DNA of 64,000 bases from Lepisosteus oculatus (GCF_040954835.1 NC_090700.1:19759501-19823500); one strand, 5' to 3'; shown: positions 54,301-62,100, counted from the first letter of the stretch. Made by a program: numbers and translations. Notes: generated by a model from the letters alone, not told the origin.

Positions 54301-55025
54301 CGAGAAACCATAGCGCCGTGTTTTCGCTCTATTCCACCGCAGGAGATCGCTGGTATTTGGAGGTCACGGCCTGCCCCCATAACAAACCGCCCACTGCCCC
54401 CGATCAAAGGCCACCACAGGCGCCTTCCCGATCACCGTAAGTCGCCCAGGTTAGAAATACAACCACCGGACTCGCAACGGGGCTGCAGCAGGAGAGACGA
54501 GCCCACAGCAGCGCGTCCCGCCACATCCCCCGCCCCGTACATATCTACACAAACACACACAGCATAACTGCTACACCCCGGATACCAGGAGCGACATTCC
54601 GAGCTAAAGGAAGGGAAAAGATGGTTAGGACTCTTGCCAGCCGCTTCAACGTGCGCTATCCCTTTCGCCCCGCAGAGGTGAAAGTAGCACCACCCACACC
54701 GAGAGAGCTGCGATCCCGGCTGGAGAGCCGGAGCGCGGGGAGCGGTCCCGCAGGCTCGGCGTTCACCCCGAGAAATACGGCCGAGCTGAGCAAGGAGGAC
54801 ACCCCTCCAAACGCCCCCCGCCTGTCGAGTCTTTCTCCCCGGGTTGTGCTCAGCCCGACACCCATTGTGTACGTCCGGACGTGCGGCCTGGGGAAACCGT
54901 TTCCATTCCGCGGCCTCCACTCCCGGGCCAGAGCCGCACCACCGCAGCGCCCCGCTCTCTTCATCCGCTCGGCCGCCCCTCAGCGCCCGCCTTACCTCCT
55001 GGTTGAAAGCGTTAACAGCATCCAT
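11513..55025 (-). CDS. SCAF4: SR-related CTD-associated factor 4, whole spliced gene
   Basis: SCAF4 binds phosphorylated RNA polymerase II CTD and, with SCAF8, suppresses premature cleavage and polyadenylation in the nucleus (family knowledge). I resolved 20 coding exons with GT/AG boundaries whose phases all join. They give 1,063 residues against 1,147 in human. Domains are: CID, about 1-140 (MDAVNAFNQE start; exons 1-5); a Gln/Pro region, about 155-390; an RS tract, about 398-470, with repeated RSRSRS; an RRM, about 484-553, with RNP2-like LWVGQL and RNP1-like GCAYIVMV; a Pro-rich stretch, about 640-740; and a Gly/Arg-rich tail with alternating RD/RE, about 860-1000. The human Gln-rich insert near the C-terminus is absent. 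Exon coordinates are in the separate entries. Intron 1 (14.1 kb) and the intron between exons 16 and 17 (10.8 kb) are the longest. SCAF8 is the alternative paralogue, but the RRM sequence and linkage to SOD1 and HUNK favour SCAF4. Confidence 0.96.
12685..12962 (-). repeat. tRNA-head repeat body, truncated
   Basis: This is the same family as 8861-9193, without the tRNA head. Hallmarks seen on the plus strand are GGAGCCTATCCTGGCAAGC, CAGTCCATCACAAGGCA and GTGGGAGGAAACCAGAG. It lies in the SCAF4 intron between exons 19 and 20. Confidence 0.75.
13003..13188 (-). CDS. SCAF4: SCAF4 exon 19
   Basis: This exon encodes GEDTTKDTSSGNQ... and KLYGSVPALNQG, matching the family's EDTTKDLSIGN and KMYGS blocks. 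The donor is A|GTAAGT. A repeat begins about 40 bp beyond it. Confidence 0.9.
13288..13350 (-). repeat. Fragment of tRNA-head repeat
   Basis: A short match to the part of the family missing from 12685-12962 (GGGAGACCATGCAAACTCC). It lies on the other side of exon 19. Confidence 0.55.
13480..13830 (+). repeat. L2/CR1-like 3' region, degenerate
   Basis: This stretch contains AGGCCATTCCGACC, then phrases like GTTTCCAGTTTGTG and CTGCCCTCCTCTGGATC. They resemble the 3' part of a common fish LINE-type repeat. Divergence is high. Confidence 0.5.
13880..13960 (-). CDS. SCAF4: SCAF4 exon 18
   Basis: This exon encodes GFLPPGTVPPMATGGPLPPN... in phase 1 to phase 1. The acceptor is ATGCAG and the donor T|GTAAGT. 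Confidence 0.9.
14669..14828 (-). CDS. SCAF4: SCAF4 exon 17
   Basis: This exon encodes the Pro-rich stretch GVPPPPPPPFMRPGFNPLQM, matching the family. The acceptor is TTCTAG. It follows a 10.8-kb intron. Confidence 0.93.
15095..15300 (+). repeat. L2/CR1-like 3' region, degenerate
   Basis: The stretch has GGAAGCCATTTGGCCCATCT followed by a TTTCCACTTGTAACC phrase. It is the same repeat type as 13480-13830 and lies in the 10.8-kb SCAF4 intron. Confidence 0.45.
15310..18980. other. SCAF4 long intron, unassigned AT-rich DNA
   Basis: I see no exon with family similarity and no clear repeat boundary. A 99-codon open stretch at 18416-18715 (+) is unrecognised. Confidence 0.5.
18985..19300 (-). pseudogene. 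LINE ORF1 esterase-like fragment
   Basis: On the minus strand the frame reads a GTKVGDLLKRM...HLARARVDPV-like stretch, then VVIVNVGTSDVGKDR. This resembles the SGNH/esterase domain found in ORF1 of some fish L2/CR1 LINEs, where VGTND/SD is conserved. Downstream the frame decays. It lies within the SCAF4 intron. Confidence 0.5.
20812..21374 (+). mobile_element. 5S-rRNA-derived SINE, full-length copy
   Basis: The head is 5S-like with internal-promoter elements (AAGCTAAGCAGG, TGGATGGGAGACC). It is followed by a unique body with CAGCAGGGGGCGCTC, a TATACTGTAAACAGG segment, and a tail with TGTAAAGCGCTTTGAG and AAAAGCGCTATATGAG ending in ATT repeats. The tail resembles LINE 3' ends, which suggests mobilisation by a partner LINE. 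Other copies are at 4052-4185, 36545-36885 and 57217-57741. Confidence 0.9.
20943..20956 (+). promoter_or_regulatory. CTCF-core-like motif inside the 5S-SINE
   Basis: CCAGCAGGGGGCGC fits the CTCF core consensus CCASYAGRKGGCRS at all 14 positions. The match is seen; binding is not known. Confidence 0.4.
21430..25090. other. SCAF4 long intron, unassigned
   Basis: No exon is supported. Coding-like stretches at 21582-21836 (+) and 23610-23934 (+) match no family I know and may be repeat relics. Confidence 0.45.
25617..25723 (-). CDS. SCAF4: SCAF4 exon 16
   Basis: This exon encodes EWKNLSNDTEKSDEVAQNGG..., with the family-conserved EVAQNGG. A second in-frame donor would extend the exon to 25596, adding seven residues (VKPVGFQ). 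Confidence 0.9.
26105..26765 (-). pseudogene. Degenerate Tc1-like transposase
   Basis: On the minus strand, interrupted frames read MAPRRDISDFGKRG near the N-terminal helix-turn-helix. They then read CKACVVTQWIDKHDIDVI followed by SQSPNLNP, and near the end LIGEWCRIPLAEFQAL. These correspond in order to the Tc1 DNA-binding start, the ARVVTQWLDxHDIDV and SPDLNPIE catalytic blocks, and the EWxxIPQ C-terminus. Several stops and shifts disable it. It lies in the SCAF4 intron between exons 15 and 16. Confidence 0.8.
26800..28900. other. SCAF4 intron, unassigned
   Basis: This is AT-rich DNA with no supported exon. An open stretch at 27832-28104 (+) is unrecognised. Confidence 0.45.
28987..29143 (-). 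CDS. SCAF4: SCAF4 exon 15
   Basis: This exon encodes IAWALNKGIKPEYKQYWDVD and GVTYIPWNKVK, the conserved block just after the RRM. It ends in phase 1. Confidence 0.95.
30587..30700 (-). CDS. SCAF4: SCAF4 exon 14 (RRM part 2)
   Basis: This exon has 38 codons (MIPPRGCAYIVMVHRQDAFRA...), carrying RNP1 and the second RRM helix. The donor is GTACAG. Confidence 0.95.
31252..31352 (-). CDS. SCAF4: SCAF4 exon 13 (RRM part 1)
   Basis: This exon encodes VCSTTLWVGQLDKRTQQQDV and LLEEFGQIESIN, the first half of the RRM with RNP2. The acceptor is TTCTAG; a nearer AG would break the frame. Confidence 0.95.
31471..31661 (-). CDS. SCAF4: SCAF4 exon 12 (RS domain)
   Basis: This exon holds dense Arg/Ser repeats (SPKRRRSRSNSRSRRSRHRR...), then EREKERERRQKGLPHIK. 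It is nearly identical to the family and likely a nuclear-speckle or protein-interaction segment. The donor is G|GTACGC. Confidence 0.95.
32169..32257 (-). CDS. SCAF4: SCAF4 exon 11
   Basis: This exon encodes EVSMEIDPPVMKEGKHRSEG and the start of the RS region (SRSKSASR). The acceptor is ATTAG and the donor CCAG|GTTGGC. Confidence 0.92.
33321..33509 (-). CDS. SCAF4: SCAF4 exon 10
   Basis: This exon has 63 codons (VTLPPNGQLQGYGLMPTQPF...) and ends QQQQ with the weaker donor GTACAG. Confidence 0.9.
33899..34013 (-). CDS. SCAF4: SCAF4 exon 9
   Basis: This is a Gln/Pro-rich exon (FPENIQQPVYPQLPTQIPNM...). With exon 8 it makes 68 codons and restores phase 0. Confidence 0.9.
34654..34742 (-). CDS. 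SCAF4: SCAF4 exon 8
   Basis: This exon encodes TLLDRFDYDDESEGGEDAKK, a conserved acidic motif. It ends in phase 2 with donor TT|GTAAGT. Confidence 0.93.
35073..35222 (-). CDS. SCAF4: SCAF4 exon 7
   Basis: This exon has 50 codons (LQQILQTFQQPAKPQSP...). Upstream in the transcript, a tRNA-head repeat lies about 43 bp from its acceptor. Confidence 0.92.
35266..35550 (-). mobile_element. tRNA-head interspersed repeat, near complete
   Basis: The copy contains the family phrases GGAGAACATACAAACTCCAC, GAACCCAGAGCCCC (box B side) and AATCACTGCAACACAGTGCT (head, box A side). It lies in the SCAF4 intron 5' of exon 7. Confidence 0.75.
36545..36885 (-). mobile_element. Diverged 5S-SINE body
   Basis: Compared with 20812-21374 in reverse, it keeps TTAGCCAGGACAATGG, AACACCCCTAG, GTCAGGACCTAGGCTTAAG, TTCTCATCC and GCCATCTACTGGCC in the same order. 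The 5S head is absent. It lies in the SCAF4 intron between exons 6 and 7. Confidence 0.6.
37536..37687 (-). CDS. SCAF4: SCAF4 exon 6
   Basis: This exon encodes a Pro/Ala linker ending SDAFAAVAQLFQSTQGQQ, matching the family. The acceptor is CAGTAG. Using the CAG three bases earlier would put a stop codon in frame. Confidence 0.92.
38657..38798 (-). CDS. SCAF4: SCAF4 exon 5
   Basis: This exon encodes SKIVRVLNLWQKNGVF and IIQPLLDMAAG, the last CID helices, and then a Ser/Thr linker. It ends in phase 1 with donor G|GTTTGT. Confidence 0.93.
39195..39290 (-). repeat. Diverged SINE-body fragment
   Basis: Short similarity to the CACCAATGTGCAGCATCCAC part of the 5S-SINE body, seen as CACCACTGAAATGCAGCCCC. 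Weak. Confidence 0.4.
39784..39945 (-). CDS. SCAF4: SCAF4 exon 4
   Basis: This exon has 54 codons with the CID core YVVDSIVRQSRHQFG and FGPRFTKNI, part of the CTD-binding surface. Both ends are in phase 0. Confidence 0.95.
40317..40361 (-). CDS. SCAF4: SCAF4 exon 3
   Basis: This exon has 15 codons, LYKHVVQIVEKFIKK, a CID helix. The acceptor is TTTTAG and the donor AAG|GTAAGA. Confidence 0.95.
40781..40864 (-). CDS. SCAF4: SCAF4 exon 2
   Basis: This exon has 28 codons (LFSLLDMKPPISRAKM...), forming CID helices 1-2. The acceptor is TTCACAG and the donor AAG|GTGAGA. Confidence 0.95.
41010..41200 (-). repeat. Diverged tRNA-head repeat fragment
   Basis: It keeps GGGAGCCTATCCTGGAAG and a decayed AATCCCACAATCAATGTGAG block of the repeat family. 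It lies in SCAF4 intron 1, about 150 bp from exon 2. Confidence 0.5.
42300..42525 (+). mobile_element. tRNA-head interspersed repeat, plus-oriented copy
   Basis: The tRNA-like head has box-A-like GGTGGAGTAATGGTTAG and box-B-like AGTTCAAAACTGG, followed by TATTTCCTCCCACC and CTCTAAATTATCCC from the body. It sits next to the hAT element at 42618. Confidence 0.65.
42618..43485 (-). mobile_element. hAT (ZBED1/Ac-type) transposon, deleted
   Basis: The terminal inverted repeats are TAGGGCTGGGTGATATGA at the left and a complementary TATTGCCCAGCCATA at the right. They are flanked by 8-bp target duplications CAGTAAAG and CAGTATAG (7 of 8 identical), the size made by hAT elements. On the minus strand, 42948-43169 keeps a BED-finger-like piece (TSNLFNHLKHMHVVEYEECM). 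No catalytic domain is left, so it is non-autonomous. Confidence 0.8.
42948..43169 (-). pseudogene. BED zinc-finger remnant of hAT transposase
   Basis: The NLFNHLKHMHVVEYEE stretch matches the second half of BED fingers (NLxxHLKxxHxxEYEE), with His in the zinc positions. The Cys pair upstream is not clean. It lies inside the hAT at 42618-43485. Confidence 0.55.
43500..47300. other. SCAF4 intron 1, unassigned
   Basis: I see no exon or clear repeat. Several open stretches (for example 44897-45193 and 45521-45844, both +) have no recognisable family. Confidence 0.45.
47787..48290 (+). pseudogene. ZBED5/SCAND3-like hAT transposase fragment
   Basis: This 167-codon frame has RCFSLQLDESVVDLASLLVY, FLFCKPLP, NDIDWIKCTRVCTDSARAM. 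They match the LQLDESTD...LLVFVRY...DFLFCKPL...VCTDGAPAM core of hAT transposases related to domesticated ZBED5/8 and SCAND3. The N-terminal BED finger and the C-terminal half are missing, so it cannot be functional. Confidence 0.8.
48310..48498 (+). repeat. LINE/SINE 3' tail inserted in the hAT
   Basis: It ends CTGTAAAGCGCTTTGAGAAG, CTTTAAAGGCACTTTATC, AAATAAAGTTTATTAAAATA, a tail type shared by fish LINEs and SINEs. It interrupts the transposon after the transposase fragment. Confidence 0.55.
48660..53880. other. SCAF4 intron 1, unassigned
   Basis: Mostly AT-rich with no supported exon. A small GC-richer pocket at about 49275-49390 is not explained. Confidence 0.45.
54996..55025 (-). CDS. 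SCAF4: SCAF4 exon 1 (coding part)
   Basis: This exon encodes MDAVNAFNQE, the conserved start of the CID, then a GTAAGG donor. It lies in a CpG island. Confidence 0.95.
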
Positions 55026-55188
55026 GGCTTTCCTTTTCGGCGCCTTTCCTTTTCTTCCCGTATGCACAGCGTTTATCTCCGGTCAGGCCGGTCTAACATG
55101 TCCGCTTCCAGCAGGTCTCAGCTGCAGACGCTCGGCGGTATGGCGGAGACGCAGGGCAGCATGGGATTGGGAGCGACGTCACCGCCGT

Positions 55189-55202
55189 CCACCAGGGGGC
55201 GC
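55189..55202 (+). promoter_or_regulatory. CTCF-core motif at the CpG island edge
   Basis: CCACCAGGGGGCGC fits the CTCF core consensus CCASYAGRKGGCRS at all positions. It lies about 165 bp upstream of the SCAF4 ATG, facing the HUNK side. Confidence 0.5.
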
Positions 55203-55259
55203 GCTTGTGCGCTCAGTCCACGCTGATGGCGGGAGTCGGGAACAATAGAGGGATGCAGT

Positions 55260-57210
55260 TTTGAATTGATGTACTTATCAGAATAAAATTATGACTTTGT
55301 GATGTGTATTCAGTTTGTAAGTATTCTGTATGTATTCAGTCAAATAAAGCATACAGAGTTTGGGCATTGATTCAATATTTTAGTGTGATTGTTTAATTGA
55401 TCATTCATATTGACCTTGACACACTTGAGTGACTTTCACTGTTTTATCGAATCACTTCTATCCATAATGGGAGCTGATCGGGCACAAATTGAACATCAGT
55501 CCAAGTACAGCAAGTAACCATGACTACACATCCTATCACGAGACCAACACCTTTATTTTAAAAAAAAACATTAGAATTATTTGCAATTTAGTTTAGCATG
55601 AAATTGGATGTTTTGTGTTAAAATAAGCCGTTTGAGGTGTAAAAGTGGCTCCTTCGTTGGTTTACGTATTCATCTCAAATGTTAATGTTTGGGGGATCCT
55701 GTGTCCCCCCAGCTATTCAAGCTGTTTTGGATCATTTGTTTTCTCAAGCTGTAAATGGTTGTCCAGAGCACTCATTTTAGGCAGCATCTCGCTGCCTTTG
55801 ATCTTTGTGTAAGGCCCACACTCTCTTCCACCTCTCTTCTGCTGTAACGTAACCCACTTACTGCACTCTCCCTTCTCCACCCTCACTCTAAACCCGCTTG
55901 GATTTTTCTCCCCGACTCCTCTGACTCCTGTTGTAACAGCGGTAAGTAAACTAGTGCGACCTCTCAGGTGCATGACGACAGTTGAGCCAAGTCCTCTTTT
56001 TTTAACTGAACTGAAAGTTGTAGACCACCCTGATGAACGTTGGCGAGCGTGGCACGAATGTGCAGAATGATAAACTCATTGTGGTGTACTAGAGACCAAT
56101 CGAGTGCGGTGGTCTGGGTCGAAGTGTCAAATCCCTATGAACTACTCTACACTGCTACACGTTTAGTAACCAAAGGCAGCCTGACAGCACTGCGCTACAC
56201 CGATTGAGTCCCCAGACCTCATTCCTGGAGCCTCCTGCGTGACATCATTCCAGCCGGACATCACACGTGCCGTGCTGCTCACAATGAATTTGCGTCATTT
56301 TTCTGACAGCTGTGAACGTCTGTTGCTGTAAAGAAAGATTTCTTGATTAGCTTTTCTTTGGCTGCTCTGGACATCAAAGCATAGACCATATAAAAATGGT
56401 TTACAGTAACAGTGTATGCATAGACATAAAATTGAATTTGACTGATTCTATAAAATAATATATAGCAACTAAAATATTTTTAAAGTACTGAAGTAACCCC
56501 TAGAATAACAAGCCCTTATAAAAATGTAATATGTAAAATAATATTCTGATCTGAAGTGCAAGTGCACACAAATACAAATACACTCACACTAGGGCCAATT
56601 ATCCCAGAAGCCAATTAATTTACCAATTTGGTTTTGGCCCAATGTGTCTGAGTAGTTTGTTCCAAACTCCCGCAACCCTTTGTGTAAAGAAATGCTTCCC
56701 TTTTCTCAGTTTTAGATGTACTTCACATTTTCTTGTAAGAAGGTGGAGATGGGGCATATTTTAAATGTTTCTGAGTTTAAGCAAATTTAAAATGTAATGA
56801 CATTCTCTGTTTGGAATGTGTAGGATCATAGAAAGACCAACATCGAGTCTAGCCAGAACTAGTCAGTCAGAGGTAGAACTAGCCAGAACTAATCTACCCT
56901 ACTGAAAGGCTTCCCATTAGAGTAGCCTTAGGTAGTTCCTTTATTGTCCCAGATGTGAAATTTGCTTTATAGGTAAGTAAAAGACATAACACAATACATA
57001 CTGCATTTCACTGGGGACAACAACAGCAAAGGGTTGAATATTTGGAATACTGGGTGAGAAAAGTTTGGCTCAATGCACTTGGTTAATGGGAAACCTCCTA
57101 GCCAGAGGATAAGGAGGCCTGAATCTCATTGAGACTGAGTGAACTGAAGGGAGGCTGTGAGGTGGAGGTGGGGTGAAGGAGGGATGCTTGAGACAAATGC
57201 AAAGTGAGGA
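55260..57210. other. SCAF4-HUNK intergenic, proximal part
   Basis: No gene is seen. It includes short repeat fragments at 56565-56640 (tRNA-head repeat) and 56640-56880 (L2/CR1-like tail). Confidence 0.5.
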
Positions 57211-57216
57211 TTTTAA

Positions 57217-57741
57217 ATAATAATAATTAATGATAATAATAATTGCTTACACTTATATAGCGCTTTTCTGGACACTCCACTCAAAGCACTTTACAGGTAA
57301 TGGGGACTCCCCTCCACCATCACCAATGTGCAGCATCCACCTGGATGATGCACCAGCAGCCACAGTTCGCCAGTACACTCACCACACATCAGCTATCAGT
57401 GGGGAAGAGAGCAGAGTGATGAAGCCAGTTCATAAATGGGGATTATTAGGAGGCCACGATGTCCAATGGAAAATTTGGCCAGGACCGAAGGGTTACACCT
57501 TACTCTTCGAAAAACACCCTGGGATTTATAATGACCACAGAGTTTACATCTTAGTTTTACATCTCATCCGAAGGACGTCACTTTTTTACAGTATAGTGTC
57601 CCCGTTACTATACTGGGGCATTAGGATCCACACAGAAAACAGTTGAGCACCCCCTGCTGGCCCCACTAACACCTGACCAGGCTCACACCTGCTTGGCTTC
57701 AGTGGGCTGCCCGTTGTGAGTTGCAGGGTGATATGGCTGCT
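57217..57741 (-). mobile_element. 5S-rRNA-derived SINE, internally deleted
   Basis: It matches 20812-21374 in reverse from the AAT-rich tail to the 5S head. About 55 bp are missing between the ACACCT and GACCAGG phrases, which removes the second half of the 5S internal promoter. The CTCF-like core is altered by one base (CCAGCAGGGGGTGC). Confidence 0.85.
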
Positions 57742-58339
57742 AGCAATTCAGTTTATGTAGTTATTTTGTGCAGCTGTGTGAGATTGACTTGATGTTGTTA
57801 TCCCTCCCAGACTTCAGTCAATAATTTCTATTTAACAAATACGAAACATACATGCATAAAATGGAAAAAAAAATTAGCAGCTTCAGGATCCTCACACTTT
57901 AGAAAGAATAGTTGGATCATCAATGTGTGATATAATTACATAAGCTATTGTACATACATGATGAAGAAAATAAATAAAATATAACAATCAATTGTCCAAA
58001 TTAAACAGGTTAATAGCCATGGGAACAAAATATTACTCACTTCTATTACACTTAAATCTAGGTGGTCAAAACTGATGCCATGATGGAAGAAGGTCAAACT
58101 CAGTGTGCAAGGAGTGATCATGACATGTGTTAGTACAACTGTCTGCCAGCTGTAGCTGTTGTGTGCCAAGAACCTTACTTTAATGTCCTGCTCAGTCTGT
58201 TTTGACTATGTGTATTCAGGTTACCAAACCATGTTACCAGAGTGAATGTTAGAATAGATTCATTAAATGATAAAATTACCATTGTATTACACACATTAAA
58301 AGATCAGGGTTATCTCAGGATAACAATTGCTGTTCTCTT

Positions 58340-59150
58340 ATTACATACGGTATGGTACATAGGGTATTTTTCTTAAAGGTTAGCTTGATATCAACAATAG
58401 TGCCAAGATATCTGTTGACAGTTTCACCTCTTGCTCTTCAGAGACTGTTGGTTTTGCAATTGGTGGCTCTTTCTTTAATCAGTGTCCATTTTTCGGGTTT
58501 TCGACACATGCAGGAAGGAGTCGTTACACATTTCAACAAAATGATCCACCACAAGCCCATGGCCAGTGTCTACGTCTTGGAGGAGACTGACAATGACATA
58601 GTCATCAGCAAATTTGATGATGTGTCTCTCCTCACAAGCTTCTAATGTACAGGATGGGGGACAGAACACACAGTTCTGGGAACACCTGGTGGAAGAGCAA
58701 AAGCTGCTGTGATATAAACCATTTACCCCCACTCTTTGTGATTTGTTGGTCAAAAAAGTCTGAAGTACAGCCTATAATTTTAAAATCTAGATAAAAAATT
58801 GAATGGAATCTCACCACTAACAAGTGTGGTTGGGAGGTGTTAAATTCTGATGAAACAGCTATAAATAAAATGTTAGCTATAAATATAAAAGAGATATAAA
58901 GAATTCAATAATGTGAGGGTAACATCTTTGACTCCTCTTTTAGCCATGTAGGGAAATTGTATGGGATCCAGTAGGTTAACAATTTTCCAAAATTACTACA
59001 TAAAACTAGAGATCAATGTTATTGGTCTAAAATCATTCAATGTCTAAGACTGAATGCAAATTGCAGGCACCTTCTGCTGAAATACCTTGAAAATACAATA
59101 AAATATACTACTGAGCTGCTCAGCACATTGCCACAATAGCTGCCCACTTT
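58340..59150 (-). pseudogene. LINE reverse transcriptase fragment (L2/CR1/Rex1-like)
   Basis: Minus-strand frames read, in RT order: LDPIQFPYMAKRGVKD and TLTLLN; CVLSPILY (the GSPQGCVLSP block, partly decayed); IIKFADDYVIVSLLQD with the catalytic FADD; CNDSFLHVSKTRKMDTD; and a YLGTIVDIKL remnant. Stops and frameshifts separate them. It is intergenic between SCAF4 and HUNK. Confidence 0.85.
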
Positions 59151-59159
59151 GTTTTATAA

Positions 59160-62100
59160 ATACCGGAAATTACTGACGAATTAAGCATCCAACTCTAAAG
59201 ATCTCTGCCTTAATCTTGATTACTTAGAACTCTTTTATGTATTTTCTATTCCCTAAAACACGCAGTTTTCACATAACTTTCCAAACGTTAATCTGTATTT
59301 CTCACTTTTCTAACAGATTTTAAATCTCTTCAACGACGCCCACTTCCTAAATGATTAAATTTGGGATCCCATTAAATCGTTAAACTATCTGGAGCACAAA
59401 CACAAGATCTAAAGATGGGAAAATCCTGGTGTAAAAACGTACTTTCGCCAGAGGGATGACTTAACCTTATTTGTCATATTGTAAAACGAAATACGAAAGA
59501 ACCGGCCCAATAACAGAAGCATACTTTTCACATCATCGCCCCTCATTGGCCTGTTGCTGATATTCAGTCTTTTATGTCGTTCGATAACACCAGTCACCGC
59601 TTAAGACGAGGACACCTGTAAAATTGGAACAATTCATCGTTGTGCACGCCAACTGTGCAGAGCACATACTAAAATAGAATGACATGATTGACGGTACACA
59701 ATATTAAACACAACAAACCTGAACTAACAAATGTGATGTTGTCGCGAACGCATTACTCAGAAATAAATTTCTTATTTGCATTCTCATCTTTAGCAATGCC
59801 CGGCGCCGCCAATCAAAACAAGCTAATCAAAAGAACAGCAGGGGTGCAATCGAAGACGCATTAATGACGGTCAATCAGTGAGACACTTAGAGCTGTTAAG
59901 CATTTTCACTTCTTGTTTAATTATAATGTCTATCGAAAAGACAACACAATCACTCTTTTTTGCGATTTAAATGTTCTTTTATCAGGTCGTTACTGCCCAT
60001 TATAATTTTCAATTGACTGAGTCTAACACCTAGGACTGAATGTGGAAAGGTGAAGATCAATTTTAATATGCACTGTACTCTTTCGTGATCGAAAGTCACA
60101 TTGTTTCGGACATCTCTGTACTTAACACCTGCGAGGGGAAATAAAACAGAATACAAGAGTATACGAGGACCACCATCGTGATAACACCTTCAAAATCCAA
60201 GTATGGATTGTTCTGTAGAGTTTTCCCCTTGTGATATCTCGATTTTTTTCGTGAGGCTAACGAAAAAGACTGTAGAATAATCTCAGATTTGAAATTACTA
60301 TATAAACACAAAGTGATATCACCAACCCTAGCAAAAATATACAGCCACCCAACGTCCCAGAAATAAAAAAGTGAATTTTGATTCATTTTCTTTGTTTGTA
60401 AAATAATTTATTTCAACAAAACATTGAGACATTAATATACTTTTACAGTTTGCTAGAACACATTTTAAATTCAGTCCTGTATATATACGCAAAAATCAAA
60501 TTTTTCGTTGCGAGTCCATTCCAACTTTATGAATTAGATTAATATTAATTCTTAATAAGATTCTTAATTAATAACAACTAATTCTGCGCGTCATTTCCAA
60601 CTTTACTCCTGACTGACACTGACCGTCGTTTGAAGCCGCTGTTAAAATAATAAGAAATGGGCTGTAATAAATTATTGATCAAGTCCAATTACTTTGAGAC
60701 AATAAATAGTCTAATCATAGAACGCATGTACTGCTGTTTTAAAAACACTTTTAGCTCGTTCCTACTTAACTAATACACATGTAGTAATTATTTAACGCGT
60801 ACCTAGGTATTGTTCCTTGGCTCTGGGTTCTCAACAACAAAAATATTTTCTTTAATATGTTTTTCATTTTTATTTGAAGCGGTAACAATTAAGGAATGAC
60901 TGTTTCCGATTTATTATTATAATCATAATACCGGTTTATCATTTACTTTAAACGTTGAAGTAATTAATTTAGTTTTAGATAATTGTCATGTCATTTACAG
61001 GACGCAAGACAGAACCACACCCCAGACAGGTCACCAGGTCATTACAAGCCGGGAGCTTGTTAGTGGTCTTATTTTCCCATTTAATCTTTTTTGGTGATGA
61101 TCACCACTCAGTACTACTGTAATACTTAGATTTTTTCACTAGGTGGTGATGATGTACAGGTTTTGAACACTGCTCTCTGCATTTTACATGTTTAATCTCG
61201 GCAACACCGGGACGTTTCCTTTGCATTTGCCTCGTTGCTTTCTAATTTAGTCCGCATTAGTGAGTGTAGAATCCAAAAACACAACACCTTCAAAGTGATT
61301 AATGTTTGTTAAAGCATGGAACCGAAGTAGTGGAATAGCGTTTAGAAGGGGCACTGGCCTTTTCACAATATAGTCAGAAAGTGCTCGTCATCCGTATTTT
61401 TTCTCACCAGTGTGACAACTTTCTCAGTATGGTTTGCCCTGACATAAAACAAAAATCACAATCACCGCCAAAAGCAAAGACTGACCGGCCAGTTTTTCAT
61501 CAGATTTCTGGAGAACAGTACAGGAGAATTATCACAATTCATGACTAATGCTTAAGGCTGTTAGCACAGCAACATAAATGTACAAGTTATTTTCTTAAGG
61601 TTAGGAATTGAGTCAGGGTTTGTGTTAATAAACTCAGATTTACCCATTTACAAATAATATCTTTGGTGGCACCTTGACTGTGGCTGACCTGCTTTGGTCA
61701 GCCAATACAATCCAAGCTATTAAGTAGGCAGTTCTCTTTTTTTATTTTTGGAGGGTGGGGTGACTTGAGCTGTAAACGACTATTGGTGTCTTTATTTATG
61801 AGGTAAACCAAACCCAAGTCCCCCCGTCCAGCCTGAAGTACTGGTTGCCTGTGGGTGCATCAGCTACCACTCACTCTCCTCAGTTCCCATGTCATCTCCC
61901 GCCCTGTTTAAGTGCAGTTCCCTGGGGAGCAGACGACCTCACCACGCCTGACTGACCTCCCTGCGGGAGAGAGCTGACACACTAGGTCTCTCTCCGAGCA
62001 TCCCTGACTTTTCCCTCATTTACAAAACCTGAGGTGAAAAGGGCATATATGAAGGACAAAGTAATATGTGGTTACAGACATTTCCATTAAGCATTACATT

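Larger units (their letters stand above)
54300..55250 (-). promoter_or_regulatory. CpG-island promoter of SCAF4
   Basis: The sequence is strikingly GC- and CpG-rich against AT-rich flanks, spanning the SCAF4 ATG and the start of intron 1. A CRE-like GACGTCA lies near 55175-55181, and there is no TATA box. The long open frames through it are composition artefacts. Confidence 0.8.

Noticed and set aside
54037-55248. Long open frames on both strands across the CpG island
   Set aside because: GC-rich DNA lacks stop codons. None resembles a known protein, and the real coding content here is only the 10-codon SCAF4 exon 1.
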